The notes: generated from the letters alone by a model not told the origin. Numbered from the stretch's first letter, positions 43,799-53,504 are shown. The stretch is 64,000 nucleotides of DNA from Terriglobus albidus (GCF_025685425.1 NZ_JAGTAS010000058.1:930001-994000), one strand, 5' to 3'. Made by a program: numbers and translations.

Positions 43799-44836
43799 AT
43801 GCAGCAAATGGATGTAGCCGTCGTAGGAGCGGGCGTCATTGGGCTGGCGGTTGCGCTGGAGCTCCGCAGCCGCGGGCTTTCGGTGGCTGTCGCCGATAAA
43901 AACGATCCAGTCAGGGAGGCGAGTTGGGCCGCCGGCGGCATGCTCGCCGTCGACGACCCCGAAAACCCCGCTCCCCTGTGGCCGCTCTCCGCCTGGTCGC
44001 GCGAACTCTATCCCGAGTTTCTCGCACGCATCGAACAGCAAAGCGGTTTGCGTGTTCCCATCCGTACCCATCGTGCCCTGCAGGGCGCCCATGAAGGCAG
44101 CTCTTCGCCCGAGACCCTCCGCGTCCTGAAAGAGATCGGTCTATCTCCGGAGGGATATGCCTGGGCACTCCAGCAGGAAGGCTCACTCGATCCGCGCGAC
44201 CTCGGCGCGGCTCTCCACGCTGCATGCGCCAATACAGACGTCTCAATACGATCCCGCTGCGCTGTCGACACGCTCACACGCGAAGGCGCCGGCTGGCGGC
44301 TGCACACCGCCCATGGCGACATCCTCGCCAGCCGCGTCGTCCTCTGCACCGGAAGCTGGACCGGCCCCCGCAACCTTCCCGTCTTCCCTCGCAAAGGCCA
44401 GATGATGGCCGTCGAGATGGATGCGCCGCTCGACACCGTCGTGCGCACGCCGGAGATCTACCTGATTCCACGCGGCGGCGGACGCGTCGTCATCGGCGCC
44501 ACCATCGAAGATGCCGGCTATGACAAAACCGTACACAGCGCCGACATCGCCGCCCTGAAAGCGCGCGCCGTGAAACTGTTTCCACCGGCAGCGCAGGCGA
44601 CCATCGTCGAAACATGGGCCGGTCTTCGGCCAGCGACCCACGACGGCCTGCCGCTTATTGGCGCTGTTGAAGAAGGCCTCTACGCCGCCACAGGCCACTA
44701 TCGCAATGGGATCCAGCTTGCTGCCGCGACCGCTCGCGCCATCGGTCTGGAACTAGCCGGCGAGCCCCTTCCGATCGATATGCAAGCCTACGCCGTAAAT
44801 CGCACATTTAGGTCGATATTCGCACAACCGTCATGA
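43799..44836 (+). CDS. thiO: Glycine oxidase-like FAD-dependent oxidoreductase
   Basis: 345 residues. N-terminal FAD motif VAVVGAGVIGLAVALEL, SWAAGGMLAV, RKGQMMAVE and the C-terminal VETWAGLRPATHDGLPLIGA plus ATGHYRNGIQLAAATA place it with ThiO. ThiO makes the glycine imine for thiazole synthesis; no thiS or thiG and no TPP riboswitch is adjacent, so a different amine substrate remains possible. Confidence 0.85.
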   Translation: MQQMDVAVVGAGVIGLAVALELRSRGLSVAVADKNDPVREASWAAGGMLAVDDPENPAPLWPLSAWSRELYPEFLARIEQQSGLRVPIRTHRALQGAHEGSSSPETLRVLKEIGLSPEGYAWALQQEGSLDPRDLGAALHAACANTDVSIRSRCAVDTLTREGAGWRLHTAHGDILASRVVLCTGSWTGPRNLPVFPRKGQMMAVEMDAPLDTVVRTPEIYLIPRGGGRVVIGATIEDAGYDKTVHSADIAALKARAVKLFPPAAQATIVETWAGLRPATHDGLPLIGAVEEGLYAATGHYRNGIQLAAATARAIGLELAGEPLPIDMQAYAVNRTFRSIFAQPS

Positions 44837-44905
44837 CAATCCTCGCGGCGCTGCGCTATAACCGTTAGTACTAAATTTTCGTTTTCTCACGGAGTAGAGC
44901 TCAGC

Positions 44906-46051
44906 ATGACCACGATGACCGCCGCACCCAAAGGCCTGGAAGGCATTATCGCCGCGAACTCTGGTATCTGCTGGATCGACGGTGAAGCGGGCGTGCTTTC
45001 CTATCGGGGAATCGATATTCATGAGCTGGCTCCGAAATCGACCTTCGAAGAGGTCACCTATCTTCTCTGGTTTGGCAAGCTGCCTTCGAAGAGCGAGCTG
45101 GCTGAGTTTACGAAGCATCTCGCCGAGGCACGCAGCCTGCCTCCGGCTGTCGTCGAGTTTCTGAAGACCGTTCCGAAGGATGGAACTCCTATGGCGGTGC
45201 TGCGCACCGCCGTCAGCCTACTCTCCATGTATCCCGAGGGCAATGACCCCGACGAGAAGAGCGTGACCCACGACGCTAACGTCACCAAGGCCTTCCGTCT
45301 TACTGCGCAGATCCCGATGATCGTTGCCGCCTTCGATCGCATTCGAAAAGGAAAACCTGTGGTCGAGGCCGATAAATCGCTCTCGCATGCCGCGAACTTC
45401 CTGTGGATGCTGACTGGCGAGAAACCGACCGAGACCGCAACCCGCACCTTCGACGTAGCCCTCATCCTGCACGCCGACCACGAGCTTAACGCCTCCACCT
45501 TCGCCGCCCGCGTCATCGCCGCTACCCTCGCCGACATGCACTCTGCCATCACCGGCGCCATCGGCGCCCTGAAGGGTCCCCTGCACGGCGGCGCCAATGA
45601 GGCCACCATGCGCCTGCTTTATGCCATCGACAAGGCCGGCGCTGATCCCGTTCAGTACGTCAAAGACATGCTCGCGCGCAAGGAGAAGATCTCCGGCTTC
45701 GGCCACCGCGTCTACAAGACCGAAGATCCTCGCGCCACCCACCTGCGCAAGATGAGCGAGGAGCTCTCCAAGGCCACCGGCAGCAAGTGGTACGGCATGT
45801 CCCGTGAGATCGAACTCTTTATCAAGAACGAGAAGAAGCTCAACGCCAATGTCGACTTCTACTCCGCTTCCACTTATACGATGCTGGGCATCGACATTGA
45901 CCTGTTCACGCCGATCTTTGCGGTGTCACGTATCTCCGGATGGGCAGCGCATGTTATTGAGCAGCATGACGACAACCGTCTGATCCGGCCGCGCGCTGAC
46001 TACATCGGGCCCGAATATCCCGCGCCGTACATCCCGATCGAACAGCGGTAA
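44906..46051 (+). CDS. gltA: Citrate synthase
   Basis: 381 residues, the shorter dimeric type. Condenses acetyl-CoA and oxaloacetate. Catalytic residues are visible: His in PLHGGANE, His in GFGHRVYK and Asp in NVDFYSA. N-terminus ANSGICWIDGEAGVLSYRG is typical. Start ATG 44906. Confidence 0.96.
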   Translation: MTTMTAAPKGLEGIIAANSGICWIDGEAGVLSYRGIDIHELAPKSTFEEVTYLLWFGKLPSKSELAEFTKHLAEARSLPPAVVEFLKTVPKDGTPMAVLRTAVSLLSMYPEGNDPDEKSVTHDANVTKAFRLTAQIPMIVAAFDRIRKGKPVVEADKSLSHAANFLWMLTGEKPTETATRTFDVALILHADHELNASTFAARVIAATLADMHSAITGAIGALKGPLHGGANEATMRLLYAIDKAGADPVQYVKDMLARKEKISGFGHRVYKTEDPRATHLRKMSEELSKATGSKWYGMSREIELFIKNEKKLNANVDFYSASTYTMLGIDIDLFTPIFAVSRISGWAAHVIEQHDDNRLIRPRADYIGPEYPAPYIPIEQR

Positions 46052-46123
46052 CCGCCCCGATTTTCATTGCCATTCGTTGCGGCGCCGGGGTAGCCTTCCT
46101 CTAGTTCCCCCCGGAGTGTCACT

Positions 46124-47125
46124 TTGCACGTCGTTCGAACGATTGCGGGGCTTTGTCTGCTGCCCGTATGCCTTGTCTCTGTTGCACGCGCGCAGAGCTT
46201 AGCGGCGCAGGTCCCCGCCACGGCTGTCAGCTCCTCCGTCACTGATTCCAGTCTGCCGGCAGACGATGCTCTTGATGACGCAGTCGCTGCTGAACTCGCA
46301 ATGGCTGTAGCCCGCGAAGGGTATGATCCGGAGCAATTTCAACTCCCGGATCGCAACGTTCTGACCTTCAGCCTTATCTCCTCCTCCATCCACAACTCTG
46401 TCCTCGGATGGACACAGATGACGACGCCGGTTGTGGCATATCGCTTCAATCGTCATTGGTCCGTGGACCTTTCGGTTCCGGCATTCTTCAGCCTCCACAG
46501 TTACGTCGCCAGCTCCACTACGACCTACAAACTGGAGACGCTGCGTCATCTTGTTGGAGACACTGCCATTGCAACGCGCTACACCACCGACTTCGGCCGT
46601 GCGTTCACCTATACGGGTTCGGCAACCATGTCACTTCCTACGGGAGCTGACAGCTACGGCCTTGGTAACGGTCAGGTCACATACAACTTCAATCATCGGG
46701 TGGACTACAGTACCCATTGGGCCGCCGCCCCCTTTATCGAGACCGGCATCGGCGACACTTCGAGCCTGATTGACCGCGAGATTCAGCGGACCTACACGAC
46801 CATCGGCCACATTGCGCATTTCCAGGCCGGCTCGCAGTTCCTTCTTCCGCTCCGGAGCGCCTTTACCGTTTCGGCCTATGAAAACCTACCGATCGGCGAT
46901 CAGAAGATCTATCGTCCGGTGCGAGTCAATCATGCCTGGGTGGAACGTGCAGTCGGTGTCAGCCTCGCAGAAGACAATGGCATCGACACCATCGTCGAGG
47001 TCCCGGTCAATCGCAATGTGATCGTCTCAGGCTTCTACAGCCGCAGCCTGCGGCTGAAGTACGACACCACCGGCGTCTCTGTGACATTCTCCCTGCGCAA
47101 TCCGTTTAAGCGCGGTTCCTATTAG
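46124..47125 (+). CDS. Outer-membrane beta-barrel protein, unknown function
   Basis: 333 residues with TTG start behind GGAG. Signal peptide about 1-24 (MHVVRTIAGLCLLPVCLVSV). The mature part alternates amphipathic strands (SVDLSVPAFFSLHSY, YTGSATMSLPTGADSYGLG, VTYNFNHRVDYSTHW) as expected for a barrel or transporter of the MtrB/Phenol_MetA_deg style. Family not certain. No C-terminal Phe, ends RNPFKRGSY. Confidence 0.6.
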   Translation: MHVVRTIAGLCLLPVCLVSVARAQSLAAQVPATAVSSSVTDSSLPADDALDDAVAAELAMAVAREGYDPEQFQLPDRNVLTFSLISSSIHNSVLGWTQMTTPVVAYRFNRHWSVDLSVPAFFSLHSYVASSTTTYKLETLRHLVGDTAIATRYTTDFGRAFTYTGSATMSLPTGADSYGLGNGQVTYNFNHRVDYSTHWAAAPFIETGIGDTSSLIDREIQRTYTTIGHIAHFQAGSQFLLPLRSAFTVSAYENLPIGDQKIYRPVRVNHAWVERAVGVSLAEDNGIDTIVEVPVNRNVIVSGFYSRSLRLKYDTTGVSVTFSLRNPFKRGSY

Positions 47126-47182
47126 GCACGTCGATAAATTCGGTTCTTCTTTTGTTGAGATTTGCGGCTTCCCGCCCACCCC

Positions 47183-47295
47183 AGAGCATCTTCCCTGTTG
47201 CTGGGTATTCCGAAACGGGCGTGAAGCGGCGTTTTCATGCGGAAAACGCCCATAGATGCGGAGGCCCAACTATACACCTACAGGGAAAATGCTCT
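47183..47295 (+). repeat. MITE-like element, family D copy 2
   Basis: 113 bases with terminal inverted repeats AGAGCATCTTCCCTGT and ACAGGGAAAATGCTCT and core hairpin GGCGTTTTC/GAAAACGCC. Matches 17550-17661 in opposite orientation. Confidence 0.87.
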
Positions 47296-47406
47296 AACTC
47301 CGTGAGAGTAGGGCACCCGGTCAACATAAGCACCAAACCGTTTGCTCTATAGCTGCCAGTAAAAATATCAACCTTTTTGTGCGCCCTATTATCCGATTGG
47401 CTCCCG

Positions 47407-47545
47407 GATTTTTCATTTCGGGGCGTAGCGGAGCAATCTGCTTTTCATTTATTTTCTCCACCCGGGTGCCCCACTCTCGGGGTCCCCAACGAACGCTGTT
47501 CGTTGGGGTGAACGCTCGCAACGCCGGGGTGGGCCGAGCACCAAA
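47407..47545. repeat. Intergenic repeat mosaic, family A
   Basis: Contains the inverted form of the CAGATT...CTCCGC block (47407-47447), then CCCGGGTGCCCC, GGTCCCCAACGAACG and its hairpin partner CGTTCGTTGGGG, and AACGCTCGCAACGC. Together with the family D element and a terminator it fills the 512-base gap. Confidence 0.6.
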
Positions 47546-47591
47546 GAATCTCAGTCAAACAAAGAGAGCATCCGTATACGGTCACAACACG

Positions 47592-47620
47592 AAACGGGCA
47601 CGGCCATCGCGTGCCCGTTT
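47592..47620 (-). terminator. Terminator hairpin after the DinB-like gene
   Basis: AAACGGGCACG and CGTGCCCGTTT (11-base perfect arms, 7-base loop). T-rich tails exist on both sides, so it could act in both directions. Confidence 0.7.
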
Positions 47621-47637
47621 CATATCTTTCTCGACAT

Positions 47638-48243
47638 CTACTTATTCGTTGGATTCGCCGGAGGGCGCCCGCTGCTTGCCGGTGGCGCTACGCCGACCAT
47701 ACGTCCCCATACGACCATCTGACCATACTCGTCGCGAATGTGACTCACACCGCCTGCAAGGCTGATCAACTTCGTTGAGGCCGCACCTCGGCCTGCTCCT
47801 TCAAAGGCATTTGCCGCCGTAATCGAAGCAGCGGCCTTATGGCCGTACTCCATCGACTCCTTCGCAGCCTTCACGATTGCATCTTTGTCGGTCAGCTTAC
47901 CGATGGCGCCGATCTTCTCCTGATCGAGCTTCTCGCCCAACACCGGAGACCAGTAGAAGTAGTTCGCCTGGATGGTATGCGTCACCAACTGCGCAAAGGT
48001 CCGTACACCTTTGAAATCAACGGACTCGGGCGCCTTGAAGAGGCTGGCTGACGGTGCAAAGCTGTACTTGTCCGCAGGCATGGCTTCGATGAGGCTAATG
48101 AAATCCTTCTCAGCTCCGGAGACCATGAAATCCGCCGCCTTTGCCGGTTCTACGGGGCCTTGAGGTGCGGGCGGTGGCGCCTGCCCGAACATGGTTGTGG
48201 AACACAACGCTGCCATCGCGATCGCAAGGATCTGTATCTTCAT
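47638..48243 (-). CDS. Exported DinB-superfamily protein
   Basis: 201 residues. Signal peptide MKIQILAIAMAALCSTTMFG; four-helix DinB/YfiT fold with AMPADKYSFAP, and the metal histidine in FAQLVTHTIQANYFYW, plus GVSHIRDEYGQMVVW with the distal histidine. DinB proteins bind a divalent metal; some are thiol transferases (bacillithiol-dependent), but a secreted one is unlikely to use a cytoplasmic thiol. Confidence 0.85.
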   Translation of the reverse strand: MKIQILAIAMAALCSTTMFGQAPPPAPQGPVEPAKAADFMVSGAEKDFISLIEAMPADKYSFAPSASLFKAPESVDFKGVRTFAQLVTHTIQANYFYWSPVLGEKLDQEKIGAIGKLTDKDAIVKAAKESMEYGHKAAASITAANAFEGAGRGAASTKLISLAGGVSHIRDEYGQMVVWGRMVGVAPPASSGRPPANPTNK

Positions 48244-48319
48244 TGCCTCTCCTTTTTGGGTGCTGCGCGCAATCAGGCTAGCACCCGCATTGCAGGGCGT
48301 CATCTCATAGAATGGAACG

Positions 48320-49501
48320 ATGCGCCGGATTTATCTGGATGCCAACGCGACTACGCAGGTGCTGCCGGAAGTGCTGGAGGCAATGCTCCCCTTCTACACA
48401 CAGCGCTTTGGCAACGCATCGTCGATCCATCAGCCGGGACAGCAGGCCCGGGCCGCGGTAGAACATGCGCGCGCGTCCGTGGCGGCACTGCTGCATTGCC
48501 GTCCGGCGGAAGTCGTCTTCACCAGCGGGGGAACGGAAAGCGATAATCTTGCCCTCTTCGGCGCCCTGCAGCCCGCCAGTGAGATCGCGCGCGGCGATCA
48601 TCTGATTTCCAGCGCCGTCGAACACCATGCCATCCTGAACGCCGCCGAAGAGCTGGAACGGCGCGGCGTCGAGCTCACCGTCCTTCGCCCCGACCGCGCC
48701 GGCATTATCTCCCCTGAAAGCCTGCGCTCGGCCATGCGGCAGAATACGCGCCTGGTCTCAATCATGCTGGCAAACAATGAGACTGGTGTTATCCAACCGA
48801 TCAAAGAGCTCGCCGCCATCGCTCATGAAGGCGGAGCCCTCTTCCATACCGATGCTGTCCAGGCGGCCGGCAAGCTTGAGATCAACGCTAAAGATCTTGG
48901 CGTCGACCTGCTCTCCATCTCCGGGCACAAGATGTACGCTCCCCAGGGAACAGGCGCTCTGTATGTGCGCCGAGGTCTCCATCTACGTCCGTTGCTTTAC
49001 GGCGGAAGCCATGAACGGCAGCGTCGCGCCGGCACCGAAAACCTGCCAGGTATCGTTGGTCTGGGACGAGCCGCTGAACTCGCACAGGAATATCTCCAGA
49101 CAGGCCGCCCTCGGAAGCTGGCCCAGCTGCGCGACCGTCTTGAAACCGGCATTCTGGCAGGAGTTCCGCAGACTGAGATCAACGGCGAAGGCGCCGATCG
49201 TGTCGCCAATACGACGAATCTCCACTTCGCTCATCTTGAGGCGGAAGCCCTGGTCATCGCTCTCGATCTGAAGGGCATCGCCGTAAGTGGTGGCTCAGCC
49301 TGCCAGTCCGGAGCCACCGACCCCTCGCATGTCCTTCTGGCGATGGGACTTTCCCCTGAGCGCTCGCGCGCCAGCATTCGCTTCTCGCTCTCGCGAACGA
49401 CCACGGACGACGAAATCGACGCCGTTCTGACGACCATCCCAGAGGTCGTCTCCCGCCTTCGCACGCTCTCTCCCGCGTGGAAGTCGGCTGTGGCGGTTTA
49501 A
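48320..49501 (+). CDS. Cysteine desulfurase
   Basis: 393 residues, IscS/NifS type. PLP-dependent removal of sulfur from cysteine. PLP lysine Lys204 in SISGHKMYAPQG, His103 stacking on the cofactor (VEHHAIL), TDAVQAAGK, and the active Cys328 in SGGSACQSG. The mnmA gene follows 276 bases later, so a role in supplying sulfur for tRNA 2-thiouridine is likely. Confidence 0.94.
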   Translation: MRRIYLDANATTQVLPEVLEAMLPFYTQRFGNASSIHQPGQQARAAVEHARASVAALLHCRPAEVVFTSGGTESDNLALFGALQPASEIARGDHLISSAVEHHAILNAAEELERRGVELTVLRPDRAGIISPESLRSAMRQNTRLVSIMLANNETGVIQPIKELAAIAHEGGALFHTDAVQAAGKLEINAKDLGVDLLSISGHKMYAPQGTGALYVRRGLHLRPLLYGGSHERQRRAGTENLPGIVGLGRAAELAQEYLQTGRPRKLAQLRDRLETGILAGVPQTEINGEGADRVANTTNLHFAHLEAEALVIALDLKGIAVSGGSACQSGATDPSHVLLAMGLSPERSRASIRFSLSRTTTDDEIDAVLTTIPEVVSRLRTLSPAWKSAVAV

Positions 49502-49544
49502 GCATATCGACCCATTCGCCATCAGGAATTTAAGGTATTCCTAA

Positions 49545-49703
49545 CCCACCCTCACTCCGTGAGGGTGGGCACCCGGCACGATAAGGATCATCAGCCTTGG
49601 CAGCGCCCCAACGATCCTACATTCTCCCAACCTGGGTGCCCCGTTCGGGGTCCCCGGCGAACTTGTTCGCTGGGGTGAGTACTCGCAACGCTAGGGCGGG
49701 GTC
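49545..49703. repeat. Intergenic repeats, family A
   Basis: A perfect 11-base hairpin CCCACCCTCAC/GTGAGGGTGGG (49545-49569) followed by GCACCCGG, and a second block CTGGGTGCCCCGTTCGGGG (49632) with GGCGAACTTGTTCGCTGGGG and ACTCGCAACGCTAGGGCGGG. The hairpin may also terminate the desulfurase transcript. Confidence 0.65.
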
Positions 49704-49777
49704 GATGGCTATCCACCGAATTCACCGCGAATCCCACTTTCCACAAATTTCCCAGAAATCGGCGAAAATAGAGATGT

Positions 49778-50902
49778 ATGAGTCAGCAGGAGGCCATCGC
49801 CGTCGCCATGTCTGGAGGAGTTGATTCCTCCACTGTCGCGGCGATGCTGCGCGCCGAAGGACACACCGTTATCGGCCTTACCCTGCAGTTATGGAACCAG
49901 CGCCGCCTCTCCGGGCATGAGGGCATGCCGGAGGCTGTTCAAGGCCGCTGTTGTTCGATCGATGACGTCTATGACGCACGCCGTGTGGCCGAGCAGATCG
50001 GTATCCCGTACTACGTCGTCAATCAGGAGGCGCGCTTCGAGCGCGATGTGGTACAGCCCTTTGTCCGCGAGTATCTGCATGGACGCACCCCGATTCCCTG
50101 CACCCTGTGTAACAACCACCTGAAGTTCGATCAGTTGCTCCTTACCGCACGCTCCATCGGCGCCGAGCGCATTGCCACCGGTCACTATGCCCGGAACGAG
50201 TACGATCCGGCGCGTGACCGCTGGATTCTCAAGCGGCCTGCGGACAAGGCCAAGGACCAGACCTACTTCCTCTTCGGCCTTACCCAGGAACAGCTCTCGC
50301 GCACGCTCTTCCCCCTCGGACACATGACTAAGCCCGAAGTCCGCGAACTTGCCGAGGGATATTCTCTTGCTCTGGCAAAAAAGCCGGACTCGCAGGAGAT
50401 TTGCTTTATCCCCGGCGGCGACTACAAGCTCTTCATGGAAGCCTATCTGGAAGAGCAGGAGGAGCCCCTACCTAATACGTCGGGGGAGCTGGTCACCAGC
50501 TCCGGAGAGGTTGTCGGTGCACACGAGGGCGTACATCACTTCACTGTCGGCCAGCGCAAGGGCATACAACAGCGACTTAAGGGACATCAACCGAATCCGT
50601 TCTATGTACTGCAGATTGATCCGGACTCGCACCGCGTTACCGTTGGCACAGAAGATGAGCTGCTAACGCAGGCCATGCGCGTAGGCGAGCTGAACTGGAT
50701 CTCCATCGCCTCGCCCGGCGAACCGATGCGCGTGCAGGCAAAGATCCGCCACCGTCACGAACCCGCATGGGCGACTCTACAGAGGGTTAGCGAGGATGAA
50801 GTGGAAGTCACCTTCGATGAATCGCAACGCGCCGTCACGCCCGGCCAGGCCGCAGTCTTTTACCAGGACGACGAAGTTGTAGGAGGCGGCTGGATCCGCT
50901 AA
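49778..50902 (+). CDS. mnmA: tRNA-specific 2-thiouridylase
   Basis: 374 residues. Thiolates U34 of Lys, Glu and Gln tRNAs. PP-loop AMSGGVDSSTVAAML at the start, catalytic cysteines Cys111 (PCTLCNNHLKFD) and Cys209 (DSQEICFIPGGDY), GHYAR, KDQTYFLFGL, and a C-terminal beta-barrel with FTVGQRKGI. Intact. Confidence 0.96.
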   Translation: MSQQEAIAVAMSGGVDSSTVAAMLRAEGHTVIGLTLQLWNQRRLSGHEGMPEAVQGRCCSIDDVYDARRVAEQIGIPYYVVNQEARFERDVVQPFVREYLHGRTPIPCTLCNNHLKFDQLLLTARSIGAERIATGHYARNEYDPARDRWILKRPADKAKDQTYFLFGLTQEQLSRTLFPLGHMTKPEVRELAEGYSLALAKKPDSQEICFIPGGDYKLFMEAYLEEQEEPLPNTSGELVTSSGEVVGAHEGVHHFTVGQRKGIQQRLKGHQPNPFYVLQIDPDSHRVTVGTEDELLTQAMRVGELNWISIASPGEPMRVQAKIRHRHEPAWATLQRVSEDEVEVTFDESQRAVTPGQAAVFYQDDEVVGGGWIR

Positions 50903-50924
50903 CAGGAACGACTCGGCCACAAAA

Positions 50925-51072
50925 CTGGGTGCCCCATCCATTGCGTCTCGGGGTCCCCGGCGAACTTGTTCGCTGGGGTGATTAGAATGGGTGGGAAATC
51001 TATGGGCTCCCCAAACGGATTCGCGCAACGCGCGAATCTCCCACGCACCCTTCGCGTGCATGGAGCACCCAG
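50925..51072. repeat. Palindromic intergenic element, family A
   Basis: Outer inverted repeat CTGGGTGCCCCAT / ATGGAGCACCCAG. Internal GGTCCCCGGCGAACTTGTTC, then GATTCGCGCAACGCGCGAATC and CACGCACCCTTCGCGTG palindromes. Between convergent genes mnmA and the DUF948-like gene. Confidence 0.75.
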
Positions 51073-51097
51073 AGTATGGGATAGAAACGATACAGCC

Positions 51098-51658
51098 CTA
51101 CTCTTCCGTATCTCCTACTCCCGTTGCGACGGAAGCGGCAGTACTCTTCCAGGCTTTAGCGCGTCCGACCAGCGTCTCTAATCCCGCCTTGATCCCATGC
51201 ATCACACCCGAGATATGACGCACCGGCACCATGATGGCGTGATGCACCTCAGCGGTTACGCGGCCGACGGTATTGAGGCTATCGGTCATCGCAGTATCAA
51301 CGCGAACCACCTGGGCGCGTGCGCGTGTGGCAGCCTCGGAGACCACAATGTCAAGCTCGTGCGCCTTGTCGCGCAGAATGTTTGTCGTCTCCACAAGGTT
51401 GTCGGTAATCCGGTCCACCTTCGGAGCCGTCTTCTCCACGGCGCTCGTGACGCTATCCATGATCGGGATGGCCTTTGCCTGCAGCTCCTGCGCGATACCA
51501 AGCAGCTGTTTTTGCGCCTTAGAGACGCCTATCGCCATAGCGATCAGCACGCCGGCCTGCACCACTACGGCCGCGGCAACCACGGCGATAAAAGTAATGA
51601 GCAGGTTGGAATGGTCCTGTGCCAGTTGGCTCTGCCAAAGGATAGCTGCTGTAAGCAT
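51098..51658 (-). CDS. DUF948-like membrane protein
   Basis: 186 residues. One span near the N-terminus (LLITFIAVVAAAVVVQAGVL) then a long amphipathic helix rich in Val, Thr and Ala (MDSVTSAVEKTAPKVDRITD). General-stress-type DUF948 proteins have this form. Same strand as and 76 bases downstream of the YtxH-like gene. Confidence 0.7.
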   Translation of the reverse strand: MLTAAILWQSQLAQDHSNLLITFIAVVAAAVVVQAGVLIAMAIGVSKAQKQLLGIAQELQAKAIPIMDSVTSAVEKTAPKVDRITDNLVETTNILRDKAHELDIVVSEAATRARAQVVRVDTAMTDSLNTVGRVTAEVHHAIMVPVRHISGVMHGIKAGLETLVGRAKAWKSTAASVATGVGDTEE

Positions 51659-51734
51659 GGATAGGCCGCGCTTTCTTTCCGGAAATAGTAACAGGGCTCC
51701 GCGTCAAGACGGCGGAGCCCCATGCAAGCTGAGT

Positions 51735-52106
51735 TTACGCCGAGTGCTCGTTGGAAGGTTCTTCGACGGTCTTCCTGCTATAAGCCTGCTTCCCCGCATC
51801 TACAGCCGCAGCTACCTTGTCCTGCTGCTCGTGCAGAAAATCCTTCCCCTTCTCCACATATTCGGTCCACTGGCTGCGGCCGCGTTCGTAGTACTGACGG
51901 CTGCGGTCAATGTACTCATCCAGCTGTTCTTTACCGCGCTCCACATATTGATTGGCTTTGTCGCGGGCTTCCTTGGCGGAGAGCACCAGCTCTTCACGCG
52001 TCTCTTTCCCCGACTTGGGAGCGTACAGCACACCGATCAGCGCGCCGATGCCAAGTCCTGCAAGAAACCAGCCAATTCCGTTCGAGCCATTGTCATTCTC
52101 TGCCAT
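51735..52106 (-). CDS. YtxH-domain protein
   Basis: 123 residues. N-terminal GWFLAGLGIGALIGVLYAPK followed by SGKETREEL is the YtxH signature (one span with the YAPKSG turn); the rest is a charged helix with repeated YVERGKEQ/YVEKGKDF units. Stress-associated in other bacteria, role unknown. RBS GAGGG. A GC hairpin at 51693-51719 separates it from the next gene. Confidence 0.82.
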   Translation of the reverse strand: MAENDNGSNGIGWFLAGLGIGALIGVLYAPKSGKETREELVLSAKEARDKANQYVERGKEQLDEYIDRSRQYYERGRSQWTEYVEKGKDFLHEQQDKVAAAVDAGKQAYSRKTVEEPSNEHSA

Positions 52107-52410
52107 TTGTTTCCCTCTTTCCTAAGCGAGATTCGTGTATGGAACCTTCGAGTTGCGGAGAATCGGATGGTAGCAAATCCACCCCCGGGCGGCAAACCTC
52201 GCCTGTCATCGCGCACAAAGCTCCCGCTTAATGAGGATGCTACTCGCATCAGGCAGGTTTACCCACAACATTCCCTTTCTTATGACAGAAACATCAGGGA
52301 TACACTTGGCGTCTAAGATGAGTGACGACACACTCCCCGGAGCTAATCCCCAGAGCTTGCGGGAAATCGCAAATAAGGGGCGCACATCCCGCGTAAGGAG
52401 AGGGATTTCC
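52107..52410. other. Divergent intergenic region
   Basis: 304 bases between the YtxH-like gene (minus) and the BON lipoprotein gene (plus). It must hold both promoters and shows AAGGAGAGGG just before the lipoprotein ATG. No repeat family member, RNA gene or small ORF with support was seen. Confidence 0.4.
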
Positions 52411-53478
52411 ATGAATCTTGAAGGTATGCACAACACTCTTCGCACCACCGGCCTGGCGCTTGTTCTCACCCTTGCCGTAACTGGATGCAAGAAGGCCGAT
52501 ACTCCTGCTCCGGATGACAACAGTCTGGCCTCCTCCATTCAGAGCAGGATCACCTCCGACTCCGCCCTGAGCGCGGAGCAGATTCAGGTAGGCGTGTCGG
52601 GCGGTGTCGCCACGCTGAGCGGTAATGTAAGCAATGCGGCAGCCAAAACGCTGGCCTCCAATGACGCGGCAGCCATTCCCGGCGTCAAGACGGTCATCAA
52701 CAACCTGAACGTCCAGGCTCCTGCCGCAGCCCCGGCCCCGGTTGCTGCTGCACCTGAACCCGTTCCGGCTCGGCCCGAACGCGAGAAGAAGCCCAAGCCC
52801 GTCGTCGTTGAGCGTCAGCCGGCTCCCGCCCCAGCTCCAGCACCGGCTCCCGTAAAGCAAGCTGCTGCTCCTGTGGTTCAGGCGCCTCCGCCACCGCCGC
52901 CGGCGCCCACTACAAAAACTGTGACGGTCGCTGCCGGAACCTTCCTTCCGGTCCGCATCACGCAGGGCCTGGACTCCGCTACCACACAGACAGGTGACTC
53001 CTTCACGGGCGTCATCTCCAACGACATCATCGTTGATGGATGGGTTGCCCTGCGGCAAGGAACCCCGGTCAGCGGGCGCGTGGTGGAAGCGAAAGATGCG
53101 GCTCACTTCAAAGGAAGCTCGCTGCTCTCCATTGAGCTGACCAGCATCTCCCGTCGTGGCGAGCGCATCGCGGTCTCAACGGAACCCTTCAGCAAAGAAG
53201 GCGCCGGACGCGGTAAGAACACCGCGACCAAGGCTGGTGTCGGCGCAGCCGCTGGAGCCATTCTCGGCGGCATCTTCGGCGGCGGTAAAGGTGCTGCCAT
53301 TGGTGCAGCCGCAGGCGGTGCAAGCGGCGCGGGCATCAATGCCGTTACCAGAGGTGAGCAGGTACAGATTCCCACCGAGTCGCTCATCCGCTTCCGCCTG
53401 ACCAACGCGTTCACCATTCAGGCAACACAGGCAGGGGCATCGAGCAACGACGACTCAACGCGTCACCCGATGCAATAA
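52411..53478 (+). CDS. BON-domain lipoprotein with glycine-zipper segment
   Basis: 355 residues. Lipobox LAVTGC (Cys26) makes it a lipoprotein. BON domain about 38-95 (IQSRITSDSALSAEQIQV...VATLSGNV), a Pro/Ala-rich spacer about 96-170, a beta domain with FLPVRITQGLDSATTQTGD, and a glycine-zipper run (AGAILGGIFGGGKGAAIGAA) that can insert in membranes. Likely an outer-membrane-associated envelope stabiliser. Acts alone, ended by a terminator at 53505. Confidence 0.85.
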   Translation: MNLEGMHNTLRTTGLALVLTLAVTGCKKADTPAPDDNSLASSIQSRITSDSALSAEQIQVGVSGGVATLSGNVSNAAAKTLASNDAAAIPGVKTVINNLNVQAPAAAPAPVAAAPEPVPARPEREKKPKPVVVERQPAPAPAPAPAPVKQAAAPVVQAPPPPPPAPTTKTVTVAAGTFLPVRITQGLDSATTQTGDSFTGVISNDIIVDGWVALRQGTPVSGRVVEAKDAAHFKGSSLLSIELTSISRRGERIAVSTEPFSKEGAGRGKNTATKAGVGAAAGAILGGIFGGGKGAAIGAAAGGASGAGINAVTRGEQVQIPTESLIRFRLTNAFTIQATQAGASSNDDSTRHPMQ

Positions 53479-53504
53479 CGCGTCCTAAGACGTTTCAGCT
53501 TAAG

